Origin: Pampus argenteus
Lineage: Eukaryota > Chordata > Actinopteri > Scombriformes > Stromateidae
NCBI GenBank assembly: GCA_036937835.1
Contig: CM072877.1
Location: forward strand, 16,360,001 to 16,424,000
Length of the DNA stretch: 64,000 nt
Direction of reading: 5' to 3'
Of this stretch, positions 35,301 to 50,503 are shown piece by piece. A model generated the notes under the pieces. The model had not been told where the DNA came from and ran no database searches. It saw only the letters and a list, made by a program, of their open reading frames with translations. Position 1 is the first letter of the stretch. Every line of letters starts with the position of its first letter. The position numbers and the translations under genes are program-made.

Positions 35301-38300
35301 TGAGATGCAAGTGAGGCTGTTTCATGTTAGCTTCTCGCTGCTATGAAGCTGTCCTGCTTGTCAAACCTAAAGTCTCTCAAGTGAGTTAATACCAGGTCAA
35401 AATGGGATAGAGCGGTACATAAAAGGACCATGACATGGAGGCCAGCAAAAAGACACTGCATAGGTCAGTCACACACTCTCATGCACTGGATGGTCTTCTG
35501 ATTGGATGATTAATTCTTCAGGGAATGCCCAGGATTGAAACAAACATTGGGATAATCCAACCATGCAAGTCAAAAACACTTTCATCCAATCCAGAAGCTG
35601 TATGGGTTGGGGGTGAGGAGTGGGGGGCTAGGGTGGGATGTTATAATGGAGACAGACGATCCTGTGGGCTGACATACTTCTCCTTCTGAGAGGGTCTCCT
35701 TTGGCCAGCGTCAGCACTCAACTGTGCTCTGTGCCCAGAATCCAAAGGGAAACCAAGGACGAAACAAATTGAGAGAGACAGCAGAAAGAGTAAGAAAGGA
35801 AGAGACAGGCCAACAAAGAAACCAAAGTGAGCCATACCTAATGAAATGTGAGTGTAGTGAAAGGTTTTAAGAAGTTTGGACTGATGTATCTGCAGCTGTA
35901 GCAAGATGTAGCAAGATAAAATACCATCACGCTATCAGAAAATACACAGTATGTGTAAAATGTTTCAGATTTTCTGGTCTGAATGAGTGAAAATGAAAGA
36001 AATGCAGAGAAATCCCCCTCACATACCTGCACCCTAAAAGCCTTCTTTATTCCTGTGTGAAACCTTTTTCAGAAAATGAAGGTTTGAAAAATAAGATGAA
36101 CTAAAAGTGAAAAAGCTAATGAATGCAGAACAGACACTTCTGTTTTTTGGTACTACAGTGCAAAAGGTCACAACTGTGTTAACAGCAAGTGTAGGACTCA
36201 TATCTGTATCTAACTGCACTCAGGGTGTTTCCAAACCTGCCCTGTTTGGTCAAGTAGACTCTCTGTAGTTTTGTTTCTTGGTGTGATTTATTTGGGCAAA
36301 CCAAAATATCTGAGACTGAGACCTTTTGAGGTTGTGTCAATGGGTTTTCGCCCCAATTGAATTCTGAATGCTTTGTTCGCGGTGGGGTTGTGATCCGACT
36401 TTGACCCGACCCGACTACTGGCTGTACTCTGCAGGACTGAGACCAGAGCAACAAGCTACAGGTTTGAGAAGACAATCTCAGATCAACAAACAAGGCTACA
36501 ACAGCACAGTCGGAGAAGTTGTATTTCAATCAATTATTAAACTTCACTTTGATCAAATCAAAACCTGAATTTCAAAGATGGATCCAAATTAAACACAACT
36601 GGGGTTGTCGTGTGTGTGCGTCCTCACCTGAGCTCTGCCATCTTGGCTTCAGGAAGTGGGGGTTTAGGAGGGGCTACATCCTCATCGGGTATGTCAGAGG
36701 CAGCCTCTGCGGGCGGAGCTGCCGGAGCTGTCTTAATCGAGACCTCCGGCTCCCGCTCTATCGAGGGCATCTCCGATGGCGCACTGCTACACACATAAAA
36801 GCTTTGTGAGTGAAACAACTACTCTAATTGTGTGAATGGGTGTCGGCACGCTTCACACTCACCTCTCTGCTGTGGTAGCGGGCGGTGCTGGTTTGTTAGG
36901 GGTGGTGGGTGACGGCTGCTCCTGTTTCTCGATGGTCAGCTTCACCAGTTCCTGTCCACACAAACACAACACAGCCGGCTTCAGCGCCTCCTCCAATAGC
37001 AACGCCGCAGGGGGACATCGGCCAAACGCTTACCTTTACTCCATCTAGCACTGCTTTGATGACACTCGTGACGGATGCCACGTTTTCCTTGTCCTCCAAG
37101 TCGATGCCATCCAGCATCACCTGGTCCGCCCAACGGATAAGGTTGGCCAGACTCTGGTACACACGGTTGTGGCAGGAAGACAGCGCCGAACTGTTGAAAG
37201 GGCGTGAAAACAGGGTCGTGTAAGAGTAGAAAACAGAATATTCTCTCGTCTCTGCGATGTGAGAATATAGAACGGACAGAAAGGACAGGATGTACAAGAG
37301 GTGAGAGAAAATGTGGAGACCGAAGGAATAAAAAGGAGATGATACAACAGAGCTGTTTAAATAAACCACATAAAAACATGAACTCATGAGACACTTCCAT
37401 CTATCTACCATCTAATAAAGTACATAATCTGGGGGGGCGGCGGTGGGCTTTGGCGGGGAACTGCAGCTATGCCTGACTAGAAGCTGAGGGTTGGGATAAG
37501 CTCGCTTGTGGGGAATGTACTGTATAACCACACGGGGAGGCAGGGTGTTGTTTCTGCCTGTAGTGAATGATGCATTCAGGCTCCAACACTAAGGAGTGGC
37601 AAATGCCTGTACCGACACGCTGCAGCTGATTCACAGTGCTGGAATATCCATCCAGTGTCTGTACACAGCTTAGCCTTAAGGTGAGTGGGAGGAGAGTCTG
37701 GCTGTGGGGTTTAGCGGACGGATTTGAGGGATGGCGGAAGAGTTGGACGGTTCCACTGCAGCCATGTAGAAACAGTGACCACTCAGTATCACTGGATATT
37801 GTGAATGTAAGATTGATACTCTTAACCTTTTGGCAAATAAGCACTTTAATCTATGTAACACTGGACCTAGACAGCGGGTAGGAGTTACACCCACTGTTGA
37901 CCTAGTTTTCTGACTAATATTGATTTATATCACAGCAGACAGTCTCAACACAGTAGTGCACTGTGCATGTTTAGCAGATGGAAATAAAAAGCCTTTAAAT
38001 CGCTTAAAAACTATTGCAGGATTATTAACACAAATCTAACGAGATAAAGTACCTTATATGCCAAAAAAACCCACACCAGCGCTGTTCAACTTGCTGCATG
38101 GAGTCTCGGGATAAAACTAAAGACTAAACTGTGGTCTGCTGGCATTTGACTCCTTTGGTTAAGATCTCCAGAAATTGTTGCTTCACAATGTTGCAGCAAC
38201 AATCTGTCAATTGCTTATAAAACACGAGGCTCTGAAATACAAAATCTGTCACCTCTGACCTTCATCTGTACTGACAGACAGGGAAAGGCACAAAGACAAA

Positions 38301-41300
38301 GACGATCCAAACAAAAGTGCGTCTTTAGGTGTCTTTTACAGAGATGCTTTACTTTACCCAAGTAGGAAATAAAAACAAACAAGAGTCATTTTTATCAGTT
38401 AATATATCTGCGAGGCAAAACCCATTTCTCTTCCCTGAAGGTAACCGTTCTGATAACGTGTCACACACGACAGATTAATATCTGAATGGCATTTAAAAAG
38501 GTTTCAGGCATCAAATCCATATACACTTCCAGGAAGCCTTGAGGTGAGGGATGTCATCTGTTGCAACATATTATCAATCTTCACAAGCCGCTGAGCCAGC
38601 GGTAGTCAACATCACACCAGTGCCGACATGTCCGGCACGCATACCAGCTATGTTAGAAATGACGTCAAAAGGCAAGAATGATTAGAATGAATCAACAAAT
38701 GTGTAAATCATCTATTGGGACAGAGATTAAGATTTTCATGTATTGTCTATTTCCAATTTCCATAAAAAAATGTTTCGGAGATCCAGTGAGAAAAAGATGC
38801 AAATTTGTCAACAACAGGACTTATATGTAATATTTTTCATGCACATGAGTGAAACCCATCAAATATTGACACACGCTTTAATATTAGTCTCACCTGTGCT
38901 GTATCCGGGCCTCCACCTGAACCAGAGGCAGGATGGCCTCAAGCACCTTGCTGGCCGAGCCCGGGAGCATCTCCAGCACCTTCTTCTCCACGACCATTTT
39001 GTCCACGATTGTCTTGAAGTAGCGCAGGGCACTGACCACATCCTTCTCGTGCTCTTCCAGCCGACTAACCTTCTAAAAAAACAAAAACAAACACAAAAAC
39101 AAAAAAACAACTTTAGATTTGTACTACAGCAACAGGCTCTTTCTGCTTCTCTAGTCTTTTGCAGCAGGAATATGCTGCTGGGGAATAAACTCATTACACC
39201 AAAAGCCTTAAGAGGGAGCGGAGGAGTTGCTTCAGGAAACAGCCCAGTTCCATTCATGTCTTTATAGGTTCAGACACCTGCTGTAGCACAGACAGCCGCC
39301 ACGGCAACTGGGAAGCTGTGGGAACCAGCAGGGAAACTCGTGCACACACATGCTCACAGACACAATGGAATATGTGAGCACAAAACATTTGACAGGAAAA
39401 CAATTGACTCAAATAGGCAACAAACACAGAATAGGTGGGAAAAAGATGGATTTCCCACAATACACACACACACACACATTATGTGGCTGCACACACACAC
39501 CTTGTTAGCAGGTTTCTCAGTACTCTTGGCTGCTGGCTCGGGCTGCAGTTGCTTGCCCTTCTTGGATGGGGTCCTCTTGATTTTGGGAGAATGGAACTTG
39601 TCCTTCAGTTTCATGGTGAAAGAGGACAGATGGGACCGTTGCGAGTCTGTGCAAAGAGGGAGGACAGAAAAACAGTGGTCAGTCAAGGAGGAGCGATTCT
39701 CAGGGGGAGGGGGGGGAGGGATGAGATAATAACATATGGCACAAGCACAGAAAGTTGCTCATCTGAAATTATGCAGGAAGTGAAAAGCCAGACACCAGTG
39801 AGAGACACCAGAACAAGACTGATATTTTTAAAGGAGCAGAGAACACTGGAAGTATTTGTTATATCCGCATTTCATCTACTTTTTCAGTTCCAAACCATAA
39901 ATCTGCTGGACAGGCGCAGTCAAAGAGCCCAAAGTCAAAGTGCACAGATGTGTGCGCGACAGACGAGGGCAAAGCAGAGGAGCGTGGTTGGTTATAATAA
40001 AGTACTCTGGTTAGTGCCGAGATGAAAATGGTTTATGTCACATAATTGAGAATCTTTATAATAGAGTAATTTATCAGAATTTCCCATGTTTAGCGTTGAG
40101 TGCTGATAGCATCATGGGTAGAGAAGAGTTCCCCGCTCGGTCAGTCCCAGAGGAATTGACTGCTCCTTCACTGCCTCCCTTCATCTCTCGGCCCTCCCTC
40201 CCTCCCTCCCTCCCACCATCTTCCTCAACAAACTGAATCAAAAGATAAATACTAATAACAGAGCAGTGGGAACCCGGGCAGGAAGCTCCGGGGTTTTATC
40301 AGCAGCAAAATTACACCTCTATCTGCTGTAATCGCCCCTCCGCTCGATGACAGCGGGATCTGGCATTCCACGGCCATCAGCGTAAAAACACTGAATGCTG
40401 AATAGCAATCAACAGCAGGAAAACAGCAACCAGCTAGACTCAGAGGCCCGGCGGCGCTTTCATCTGGGCCATCGATCGACATGCCGCGCACACATCCACC
40501 CCTACTGTTCTCTCTCTCTCTCTCTCTCTCCGCCCCTAATCCCCATCATCCCTTACACAGTGCAAAAGCCAAAGTTCGCTGAGGCAGCCAAGGACGTCTC
40601 ATTAATGTTGACGAGAACACATCCCAGTGATGTTTTCCTCCCAACACTAATGCATGTGATGAGGCACGCATGACCCATTCAGCCTCCTGTATTACAATGG
40701 ATTAAAAAAAGAGCTCAACTCAATGTTTTGCAAAAATAAATCAATGAATCACTATTAGTCAGTTACTCATGTCACACAGCTGATTCAATAAACTACTGAC
40801 TTACTGGACATGTCTCATAACTGTTGAGTCACCTTCAATCAAATTTGGCCACACAGGTCAGGACAGGTCAAATCTCGCACATGTACAAGTAAAGACAAAG
40901 TTTATTTCCTGACATGAATGCATCAGCCCTTCATTAATGCAATTTAAGTCTAATTTGCATGTGACAAGACAAATGTTAAAGCCATTATATGTGTGTGTGT
41001 GTGTGTATAAAATGTAAATTAGTGTGATGGATGATGTAGATGTGTTGCATATGTTAAGGTTGCAAAGATGCCTATTGGTTGATAGTATCTGGTTAAGACG
41101 TGTGTAGTCTGATATATGTGTAATTTTGTTTTTGATTGGAAAGGATGTAAGCGAGGAGAGCACCGTAGTTTCCGATCGTGCTCGTAATCGTAATCGTGGA
41201 TTACTGCAGTTTTGTATGATTTTCATGTTCAAAAGAAACGTTAAAATAAATCACAAGAAAGAAAACTGGAGTTTTTCTTGGGTAAAAGACACATGTCAAC

Positions 41301-44300
41301 TACCTCCTCGTGATCCAAAGATAAACGAACGAAAACCACACTATCAACAAATATAGATTTTTCTTGTAAATTTCATTAGTAACCCGGTTACGTCACAACA
41401 GAGGAAAAACCACAAAACATCCTTTTCATGGGGGTGTTAAAACATCTACAGCTAGTCAGGTGGGCGGGACTGAGGAGGAGGAGAAGGAAGACAAAGAGTT
41501 GAGTTTATCAGAGTCAGACAGTGACTAGACCACAGTTAAGATGTCGGTAGCGAGTTGTGATGTGATGATATATACTGGAGCTGTTCATTCAGGGTCTTCC
41601 AAAAAAAAAATGAGTACGGGGTGCGAAGTGGTGCACGCTCTCTACCATTAAACATACCGAAAAATTGCAATGATAGCCCGACTCAGTGCGGAGCCCCGGA
41701 GGCGCGGAGAGCAGCAAGTGAGCGGACTGGCAATTCACAGCTGTCAATCAACGCCCGCACGTTTTCAAATATTATTATCAAGCAGCGGGAGTTGCTGCTC
41801 GGACTAGACACAATGAAGACCCTACAGAAAGGCAACAACTGTCTGGATCAATAATCTGTAGGTTAGCCACGGGGGATGCTGTGCTGCTTCAGTGCACCCA
41901 TATACAGAATGAATAACAGCAAAGGCTGACAGTGTGTGAGGATTTCTTTTTTTTTTTTTTGTAGCCTGAGGCTATGCATACCTGTGTTAGCCAGTCACTA
42001 GCCAGGGTGCTCTCCTGGCATGGTTTCACATCATGGCAATGTGTAGCGCGGACTATATGCTTTTGATTGCATCGCAGCCGCTGATCTGATTTTATTCAGC
42101 AGATGACGTTTGTTTGATCATGTTTGACCCCGCTGCCCTTTTATTCCTGGCATACGGTACAGGCAATGTGGTTAACATCACAGCTTGAACAGGCCCAGAA
42201 GGACGCTGTGCGAGCTTACAGCTGCATCTCAGCCCAGAGCCCAGAGTCAGCTGTTTATCATGCACACAGGGCCGGTTCCCCCGTCGCCTCCGCTCCCTAC
42301 TCAGTCCTCTACCACCTCCATCTTTCTGTTTTGAAAGACGCCCTTTTCCTCTTGAGTTCACTGGAAGTCTGGCTCAGCAGGGAAATGACATCACCAGTAA
42401 GTCAGTTGTGGGGGGGTGGGGGGTGTACAGTGAAGAGCTCTGTTATAGTCATGTAGGTCTCTCTCCACCCTTCACTCCTCCACCAGAGAGGGGCCCAGCC
42501 ATCCCTCCTGCTCTCCGTTATGAGGCGGTGATGTCATCGCTTGTAATGTCTCTCATATTGAATCTGACTGGTCATGGACTGCGGCATAAAACAGTTGGGG
42601 TTTTTTTTTTGAGCTGTCCAGGCCTCAACATGCCTCCTTTACTCTTTAATATACCAGCGACACATTTCCATATGCAGTCTTATATGTTTTAAATATTTTC
42701 ATTGCCTTTTTCAAAATAAGATACTTCATTCCAAGGAAAAACTGGTTTCAATACGTCCCAGAATGCACCTGATCATACGTGACACTTGTTTGATTCTTGC
42801 TAATCGTCCTTTTAAATCAAAGTGAAATACAGCCTCCGCATCGGCCCGGCAAAACAGGCACGTGTGTGGTTACACTTCTGCAAAGGGTTAGGCTCGTCTC
42901 CTTTGTTGTAAACTACACTTCTCCTATGAAAACTGAACATTTACAGTGAGACGAGTTTACAGTTCTGCAATTACAGTTCCTGTGAATGCTATGATACGAG
43001 AATGAAAAGAGAAAAATCAGGGGAGCTTTAAAATCAGATAGTTAAGACTAAATAGGGAAGAACGTCGCAAAGTAAACACTATTTCGAGGTATTTAAATTT
43101 CTTAAACGCTTTACAGTTTTGAAAATAAAAAACCCCTTTGGGACTTTTATAAACAAACACTCCAGTTTGAACAAAGCCTGAGAGACTTCTCGCAAAACTC
43201 TGCGGTATATAGCAGAGTCCTCGGGAGCCTCACAGACGCTGGATCGTCTGCTAAGTTTTATTACACAAGAAGCAACGACAAACACACACAACTATATATA
43301 TGGGAGCTTCTGGCAAAAAAACACACAGTGAAGGCAAGTGTATGCGGGTATTGTCAACTATGGGCGATAATAGACCTCCAATTTAATTATACTGCAAAAA
43401 CATAAACCAGCCTATTAATGTACATTGTGTCAAATATACTTATAGTTTTAAAGAATATATTTTGGAGGCCAGGATCCAACCGCAGATGTTGCCAAGCCGA
43501 CCTCACAAATGATGACTGGTGACATATGAGCTTGATCTGACTGAAGAAGTGACAGGCGGACAGATTGAACTGCTTCATGTTCACTACAGGTGTGATCTAT
43601 ACAGGACAGCTGGTCGGCCCCTCACGGCAGGGTGGAGGGATACATGGGAGGCACACAGCTGTCACCTCCTGCTGAACTCCTGCAGTTAAGAGCTGCTCAA
43701 TGAAAGTGTACGAGTGCAAGCCATGCGTATACGGACTTGTTGAGCCTGCTAGAAAATTTGCTGCAGGGGTCACAAAGGTCACTGTGCCAGCTGTCGAAGG
43801 AGGGAAGAAGGTGTGTACTCAAGACAAAATTATGTCTGAATCAATCTGCTCCACAAAGCAGGACGGGACAGTGAACATGAGTTGAACTGAGGTGTGGAGA
43901 ATGAATGATCCTGTGCTCCACTGACTGTCTGGAAATCTGAATCTGGGAGATTGTGCACACACACACACACAAACTGCACACTGGATTTCGTAACTACATT
44001 AATGTGTTTTTATCACTGCAAAGCACTCTACACTCTGTGCATTAAATGGCTATATAAGTAAAAGGTAAACAAGACTGAGTCTGCAGCTATGCTAGTGGCT
44101 CTGTGGGCCTGGATTAGATGCAACAGTGCTGATGGGTAGCAAATATAATGTTTACCACTTTAGTTCAATGTGTTAGCATGCTAATTTGTTATTATTTGAG
44201 TCTGGACAATCTTTTATTTTGAAAAACCTTAGCGAGTCTTAGCGGGCACACAAACATGGAGAAGCTAAAAGAAAAACAGCTCTATGTGAAATGTTAAGGC

Positions 44301-47300
44301 TTTTTTGACATTGACTCCATATTCTGAAATATTCATGAAAATAAATATGTGGCGTATCGGAAATCTTATTCTGAAGGGATATTTAAACGTCACGTTACCG
44401 ACCAATCACGTGTCACAGCGGGCCGCAGTAAAGATGTCAAGCGTTGCCGGTCCGCGGTGATAAAAAGGTTGGGGACCATTGCTCGAGTGTTTGTCTTTAC
44501 TTAGACATAGCAGATGTGGCCGCATATTTAATAAAAAAATATATCTCTACCTTTCACATACACGGACACAAACATAGACAGATAGATAATAATAAGCGAG
44601 GACAGACATGGTGAGAAAGACACCTTGATGTCTTTACTATACCTGATACAAACTTCTGTCATCTATAAACAGATGCAGGTCGATAGCGCTTCTCTTTAAA
44701 GTCCTGGCTATAACTGGCGTGACACATTATTTAGTGTATGTACATGCTTTGCACACTTAAATCAAACTCATAAAAAATAAAAAATTAAATTAAATTGACA
44801 TTGCATTGTTTATAAGGGCCTCTGCCTGCAATGACGCCTTATTTGTCTATAAAAAAAACCAACAACAACATAGGGAGTGAATTATTAGCCAGCTACACTG
44901 TAAAACAAAAAAAACCTGCAGAGATAACTGTGCCAAGTATCATATCTCCACAGGCAAGACCTGCTCTGGAGCAAGAGAGTGGAATGCAGCCCGAGGCGTG
45001 TGTGAAGACCAGCGCAGGGAAAAAAAATGCAGCGGAAAGAGAGAAAAATTCAACAGGAAATAGTTAAGTGCTTAGTGAATTATTTATTCTCTCCATTGTT
45101 GTGGTTGGCTTCCTGCTGGCTCTGTTCACTTTTTAATCTACAAGCAGCGACGTCGTGTTTCTGTGTTGCGAGCCAAGCTACTGTACGAAGACGCCAGGGA
45201 AGGCCTGGTACGGAAGATGGCCCTGGGTAATGGTTGATTTAAGAAGTAATGGAGGAAGGAGTCCAGCGGTGGGGTTTTACTGTTTTCCAGCTGTGCAGTT
45301 TAGAGTATACCGCTCGACGGCGAGCCACGGGGAAGGAGCGGGAAGACCGAGCACATCCAAGTCACCGCTTCACCGATTAAGTAAATGAGATACAGTAGAT
45401 GCTAAGTGCTCTTATTCACTTACCATCTATTGTATTCCGCTTAACAAATCGGTAAATGAGATGCAGAAGATGATTTTCATGTGGACAATCTAATTATCAA
45501 TGCGAACTGACGTCCACAATGCTGGATTTCTCAAGCCACTCGCTTCCCAATAAGACTTCTGAAGACCTAAAATAAACATAAAGGGGTAAATTTATTTGGT
45601 TTATTTGGCATCTGAGCAACAGGGATCAACTATTAGACGTTACCAACTGAGTGAACCATTAGTAAGTTAATTTATATTTCCATCCATTTGTTTTCTCGCC
45701 GCATGCCTTTTGTTTGTGAGAAAAGCGCCTCAGCTGATATTTTTATATGTGATTAACAACTTACACAAACGTGTCCTTCAGTAGCGTCAATAACTAGTAA
45801 AGCAGTTCCACCAGTCACGGGTCAATGATCAGGAGCAAATATCAATGCGGTGATGAAGGTGTTCTACGTGCTGTGTTGCATGGGAACAGATGGCCTGGTC
45901 AACCATGACTGATAGAGCGCAGCCACACAACGCAGTTCGATCTATAACATAGATCCATATTACAAAACAGCAAACTAGATCCATAACTAGTGAGATGTGG
46001 TTTGGTCATCTGGGTGCAACATGAGGATGAGACAGTGAATGAAAGACAGTCGGCTGGCAGACAGACAGTCTCTTTCCTTGTGTGTGCCATCTGCTGTCAA
46101 ATCTAACATAAGTGTGACTGTAGACTAAACGTCTGATAGATTATACAGAGGGGAAATACAGGGGAAATCCTGCTGCCGACAACATTACACATATGACTCA
46201 TAAGATCTTGTGATAAAAGCATTAAAAAACACCCACTCATTCACAGTTCTGTCACTTTATAGGGATTATTTTAGAAACGTGGAAAGTTTAGAATAACATT
46301 TAAAATGCAAATGTGATCCGATCCTTAATGGAATTAATAATCTCAGAAAAAAAAAAGTACCAAATCACTCAAATACCGTGTAACCGAAACTAGAAGCGGG
46401 GATGAAAATGTGCTGCATTAAACCCACAATAAGGAAAACAAGCAGCATGTAGAGGCACAGAAAACTCAAATCCAGCCTGATCTCACAGCGGCACGCCTTG
46501 CATTCCTGAGTCTGTATTATCTGTACTGTGTGGTCTTATTAGTCAAGATCAATGGATCAAGTCGGACAACGCGACTTCTTCACAAGGAATTATTTCCAGA
46601 GTTGAACGGGAGAAATCAATCATCAATACGCATCCAAAACAAAGATGAAACTGTGAAACCGACCGCGCTGCCCTAGATTTCTGCTTTGCGTGCACCATTT
46701 TCCTTCTGTAGTTGTTGGCAAATACCTTCAGGTGGGTTAACAAGATAAGGTCACGTGTGTTATGCTTTGGTTCAAAAGGCCTACTGAAATCATGTCTCTG
46801 TGTGTGTGTGTGTGTGTGTGTTTTCACAACAGTGAGACACATACAGCGGATCGACTGTAACTGCTTGACGACGCAAACATCCATCATCATCCGAAAACAG
46901 TGGCTCAAAGTCATGGAGTTATAACTGCACTAACACCATGACACAAACATGGGGTTTGAGGGAGGACAGTTCAGATAAACAAAAGTCATGTTTCATAGTC
47001 ATAACATGTCTTAAAATAACTGCTCGGCTTGAACCCACGGCTACAGAGGTTAGAATTAGACTATGCACAGCTCCATAATTACACAGCATGCATAGAGGAT
47101 ATGAAGATTTGAAAATATTAGGGTCAGTGGGTCAGAGCAAAGCTCTGAAGTACTTTGAGTCGAATCTACAAATTCAAATGTCCCGACAGAGAAACTTTAA
47201 TGGAAGTTTAACTTTTCAAACAGGATCTTGAAAGTGTGTAAAAAAAAAAAGTTACACAACTTACTTTCCAACTATACGGTGGCCCCGAAGTGCAAAAGAC

Positions 47301-50300
47301 AAAAAGGTTACAGAAAACAAAGTAAAACACGTTTTTTAAAACATCTTAACGTGTTTTCTGATGTGATGACGTGTTTTTGGATTCATTCATTCATCATTCA
47401 TGTGTTTTCTGTTCTCAGGGCCGCCGTTAAGAACTGCTTGTTGGATGTTTTCATCAAATAAGGGATCATCAATAAAGTACTTTAAACATTTAAAGGGATA
47501 TTAGGCATTTATATATATTCTGTATTACAGTAATATGGATTGCTACATCAATTTTCAGTAATATAAAGACGTTACTGTTTTTTTTTATCTTAATAATCTG
47601 GTTGACGAGACCTTTAACTCCAGAAAAAAAAACCCAAACACATTGACCGAAACTAATGGCGAGCTGTGTCGGTATATGAATGTTGTTATTTGCAAAGTTA
47701 AAGTATGTTTCAGCAGAGATTGACTACTGATGCATGAGTTAAGGAAATAAACAATAAATCCTGGCAGGGACTTTCTTCAAAACCACAAAACATGCAGCTG
47801 TATTCAAAGCTCACAAAGACAAGGTTTCCTTAAGTAGCTTTTGAAATAATTTTGCATTATTAATGAGAAGAGAGATTCGGTCCATGGGCTGGTTTAGTTA
47901 AGCAGTTCATTATTGATGAGAAATGTTTTGGGGGAAATTTGAATTTTCAGATCAAATCATTTAAAAATCAGATAATATAAAGTGTGACTGCGGCCGAGCG
48001 CTCTGCACTGTGTCAAACGTAGAGGCCAGCAGTCTGGAAGGTGGTGTTTGGGAAGAGGTGGGACCATTTGGCCTGTATATTGTGTGGTGGCATAAACATT
48101 TACAAGTCTCTAGCCTCAATGCCTCCTCTGTTTAACTATGACGCCAACAGAACTCCTCCTTTCTGCAGCTCTCTCTCTCTCTCTCTCTCTCTGTCTGGAG
48201 TTAAACACCAGGTTTTCTTTCACCTGTATTTCTCCGTGCCACTTCCTGCCGCCGCCGCGTTCGTACAGGTAGCTTTGCTGATAAGCATGGGCCCACACAT
48301 TTCCTCCTTCCTACTAAGTGTATGATGACGGTGATGACCACGTTGGTTTTGTCCACATTCGTGCACTGCTGTGTGGGTTTCTGAAGAAAACATGTTTATC
48401 TAAATGGCAGCTGAGGTGTCACATTAACCCCCACCCCCGAGCTAACTTTATTATCATTACTCATTCATTCCTCTGCTCCGCTGCTTTTCATGGCCACTAT
48501 TGCATATTCTCCCCTTTTTACGATGTCTATTTGATTGAATGGGGTTGTTTTATAATTTGCATCATACCACGCTGCATGTTTGAACTTTAAAAAAGATCTT
48601 ACATGTATTTAAATAATCCTCACTTACTGGCAGCAGAGTCGGGTGGTTTCAATATGAGTGGATGTCTGATAGTGGGAACAAGAACAAGCTAATGGAACTA
48701 GTTAATGGGATCACTTGGCATAACAGTTCAGTGGGGTTGTATTGAAAGCCCTGCGGTCTAGGTCATTCAATTGTCCTATGTACAACAGACACACACACAC
48801 ACACACAATGCACAAGCGTCCACGTCCACAGACAGATGAGTACACAAAGAGTCCTTCTAAACTATTCAATCACAAGCAAAAAGCTCCAGCGGGGATGCCA
48901 CGGGGGCCGGTTTTCAACGGCATCGACAACAAATACGATATGCAGCACGCGAGCGGGACATTTGTGATGCCCTGATTGTAAAATAAAATAAAAAAAAAAC
49001 ATGCAGTTTGGCACCGAAGTACACAAGAACATTTAGTAGGAAAGTCCAGAGGTGAACTTGTATCGTAATAAAATAATAGAGACTATAAAATCTAGTCAGA
49101 TACAGAAAGCTAAAAAAATAAAAACAATACAGAGTTTCATTGTATTGATACAGATTATAGATCAAATAATGTTCAAGTCTCCTGCATGTTCAAACGGGCT
49201 AATTTACAGTATCAATGGGACAGATGTTTATAGACATATATATGAGCACATAACAGTGATAATTCACATTCATGTGGTGATGTAACATTACTGAGTTACA
49301 GCGACTGTGTCAAACATTAACTTGGATCCAGCTTCTCACTTATGATGATTTAGCAAATGCAACAGTAATGCAATCATGGATTTTTTTTAGGGAAATGATG
49401 ATGATGATGATGATGATGATGCATTTAACACTGTTTCCACACATTTTGATGACCAGGCGATTCATTGAACACGATTTTAGTCATTTTGGTTTGACGATTC
49501 CACTGATGTGAGGTTAACATGAAGAGTTTGGGGTAAATACATGTGATGTAGAGGCTGGAAAGCCGGAAATCACACAACACACACACACATACATCATCCT
49601 GGGCACCCCTCCTGTTCCTTCCCCCCTGACGCCGAGGCCACTGGCACCATTTCCTGTCCCTTGTCTCCTTTACTGAACCGCTCCCACTTTTTTTTTTTTT
49701 TTTTTTGGACAAACTTCCCGGCCCGGAGCAGCCTGGACTCAGTACCTTCTGCAGCTCTGCTGTATAACAACTTATCTCACCTAGACAGGCCTGGCCTAGT
49801 GCGCACACAAACACACACAGACACACACACAGACACAAGACAAAGACGTTCGCTGTGCCACACAACCGCCCAACACAAATACACTCAACGCAGTCTGGTC
49901 CTTCAGGTGACCTTCTGACTGCAGCGGTTTACTGAATGTTTTAGCATTTCATTTAAAGCTCACTTTCTGAACTCTGTCTCAGCAGAGTAAGAGCAGACTG
50001 GCTGGCAGGTGGCAGGTTCACCTTGGGTGAAACCAATACACTAAACCACAAAGAAAAGAAACAGCTATAAATACCCCCAGCTTGTCAGTATATCTAACAT
50101 CAAGCAGCACCAGAACAGCGGAGACACTGCGACAGCTAAAAACAAACTAACCCTGTGATCTACTGAGATGAATTCAGAGTTCTCAGTGAAAGGCATCTGT
50201 TTGTCAAGAGAAGCAAACAGGCTCTATAAAGCACTTGAGATACAAGACTGATCCTACACACAGACAAACAGCCACAAGAGAACCAATCACTTCACTGCCT

Positions 50301-50455
50301 GAGTACAAGACAGAGACAGATACAGAGAAGTATAAGCATCAGTGTTCTGGTGAGTAAATGGCCTCTAGCAGTGAGGAGTGGTACCATTCTCCCCCGAGTT
50401 AGAGTGCTGTACAAAGCCGATGCTGTCTGTACAGCAGGCTACTTGTCATCCTCTT

Positions 50456-50503
<48 letters not shown>

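Noticed and set aside
39435..40025. 196-codon open frame on the plus strand
   Set aside because: It is antisense to a real rapgef1 exon (39646-39501) and its flanking intron, starts in a CA repeat, and has no family resemblance.
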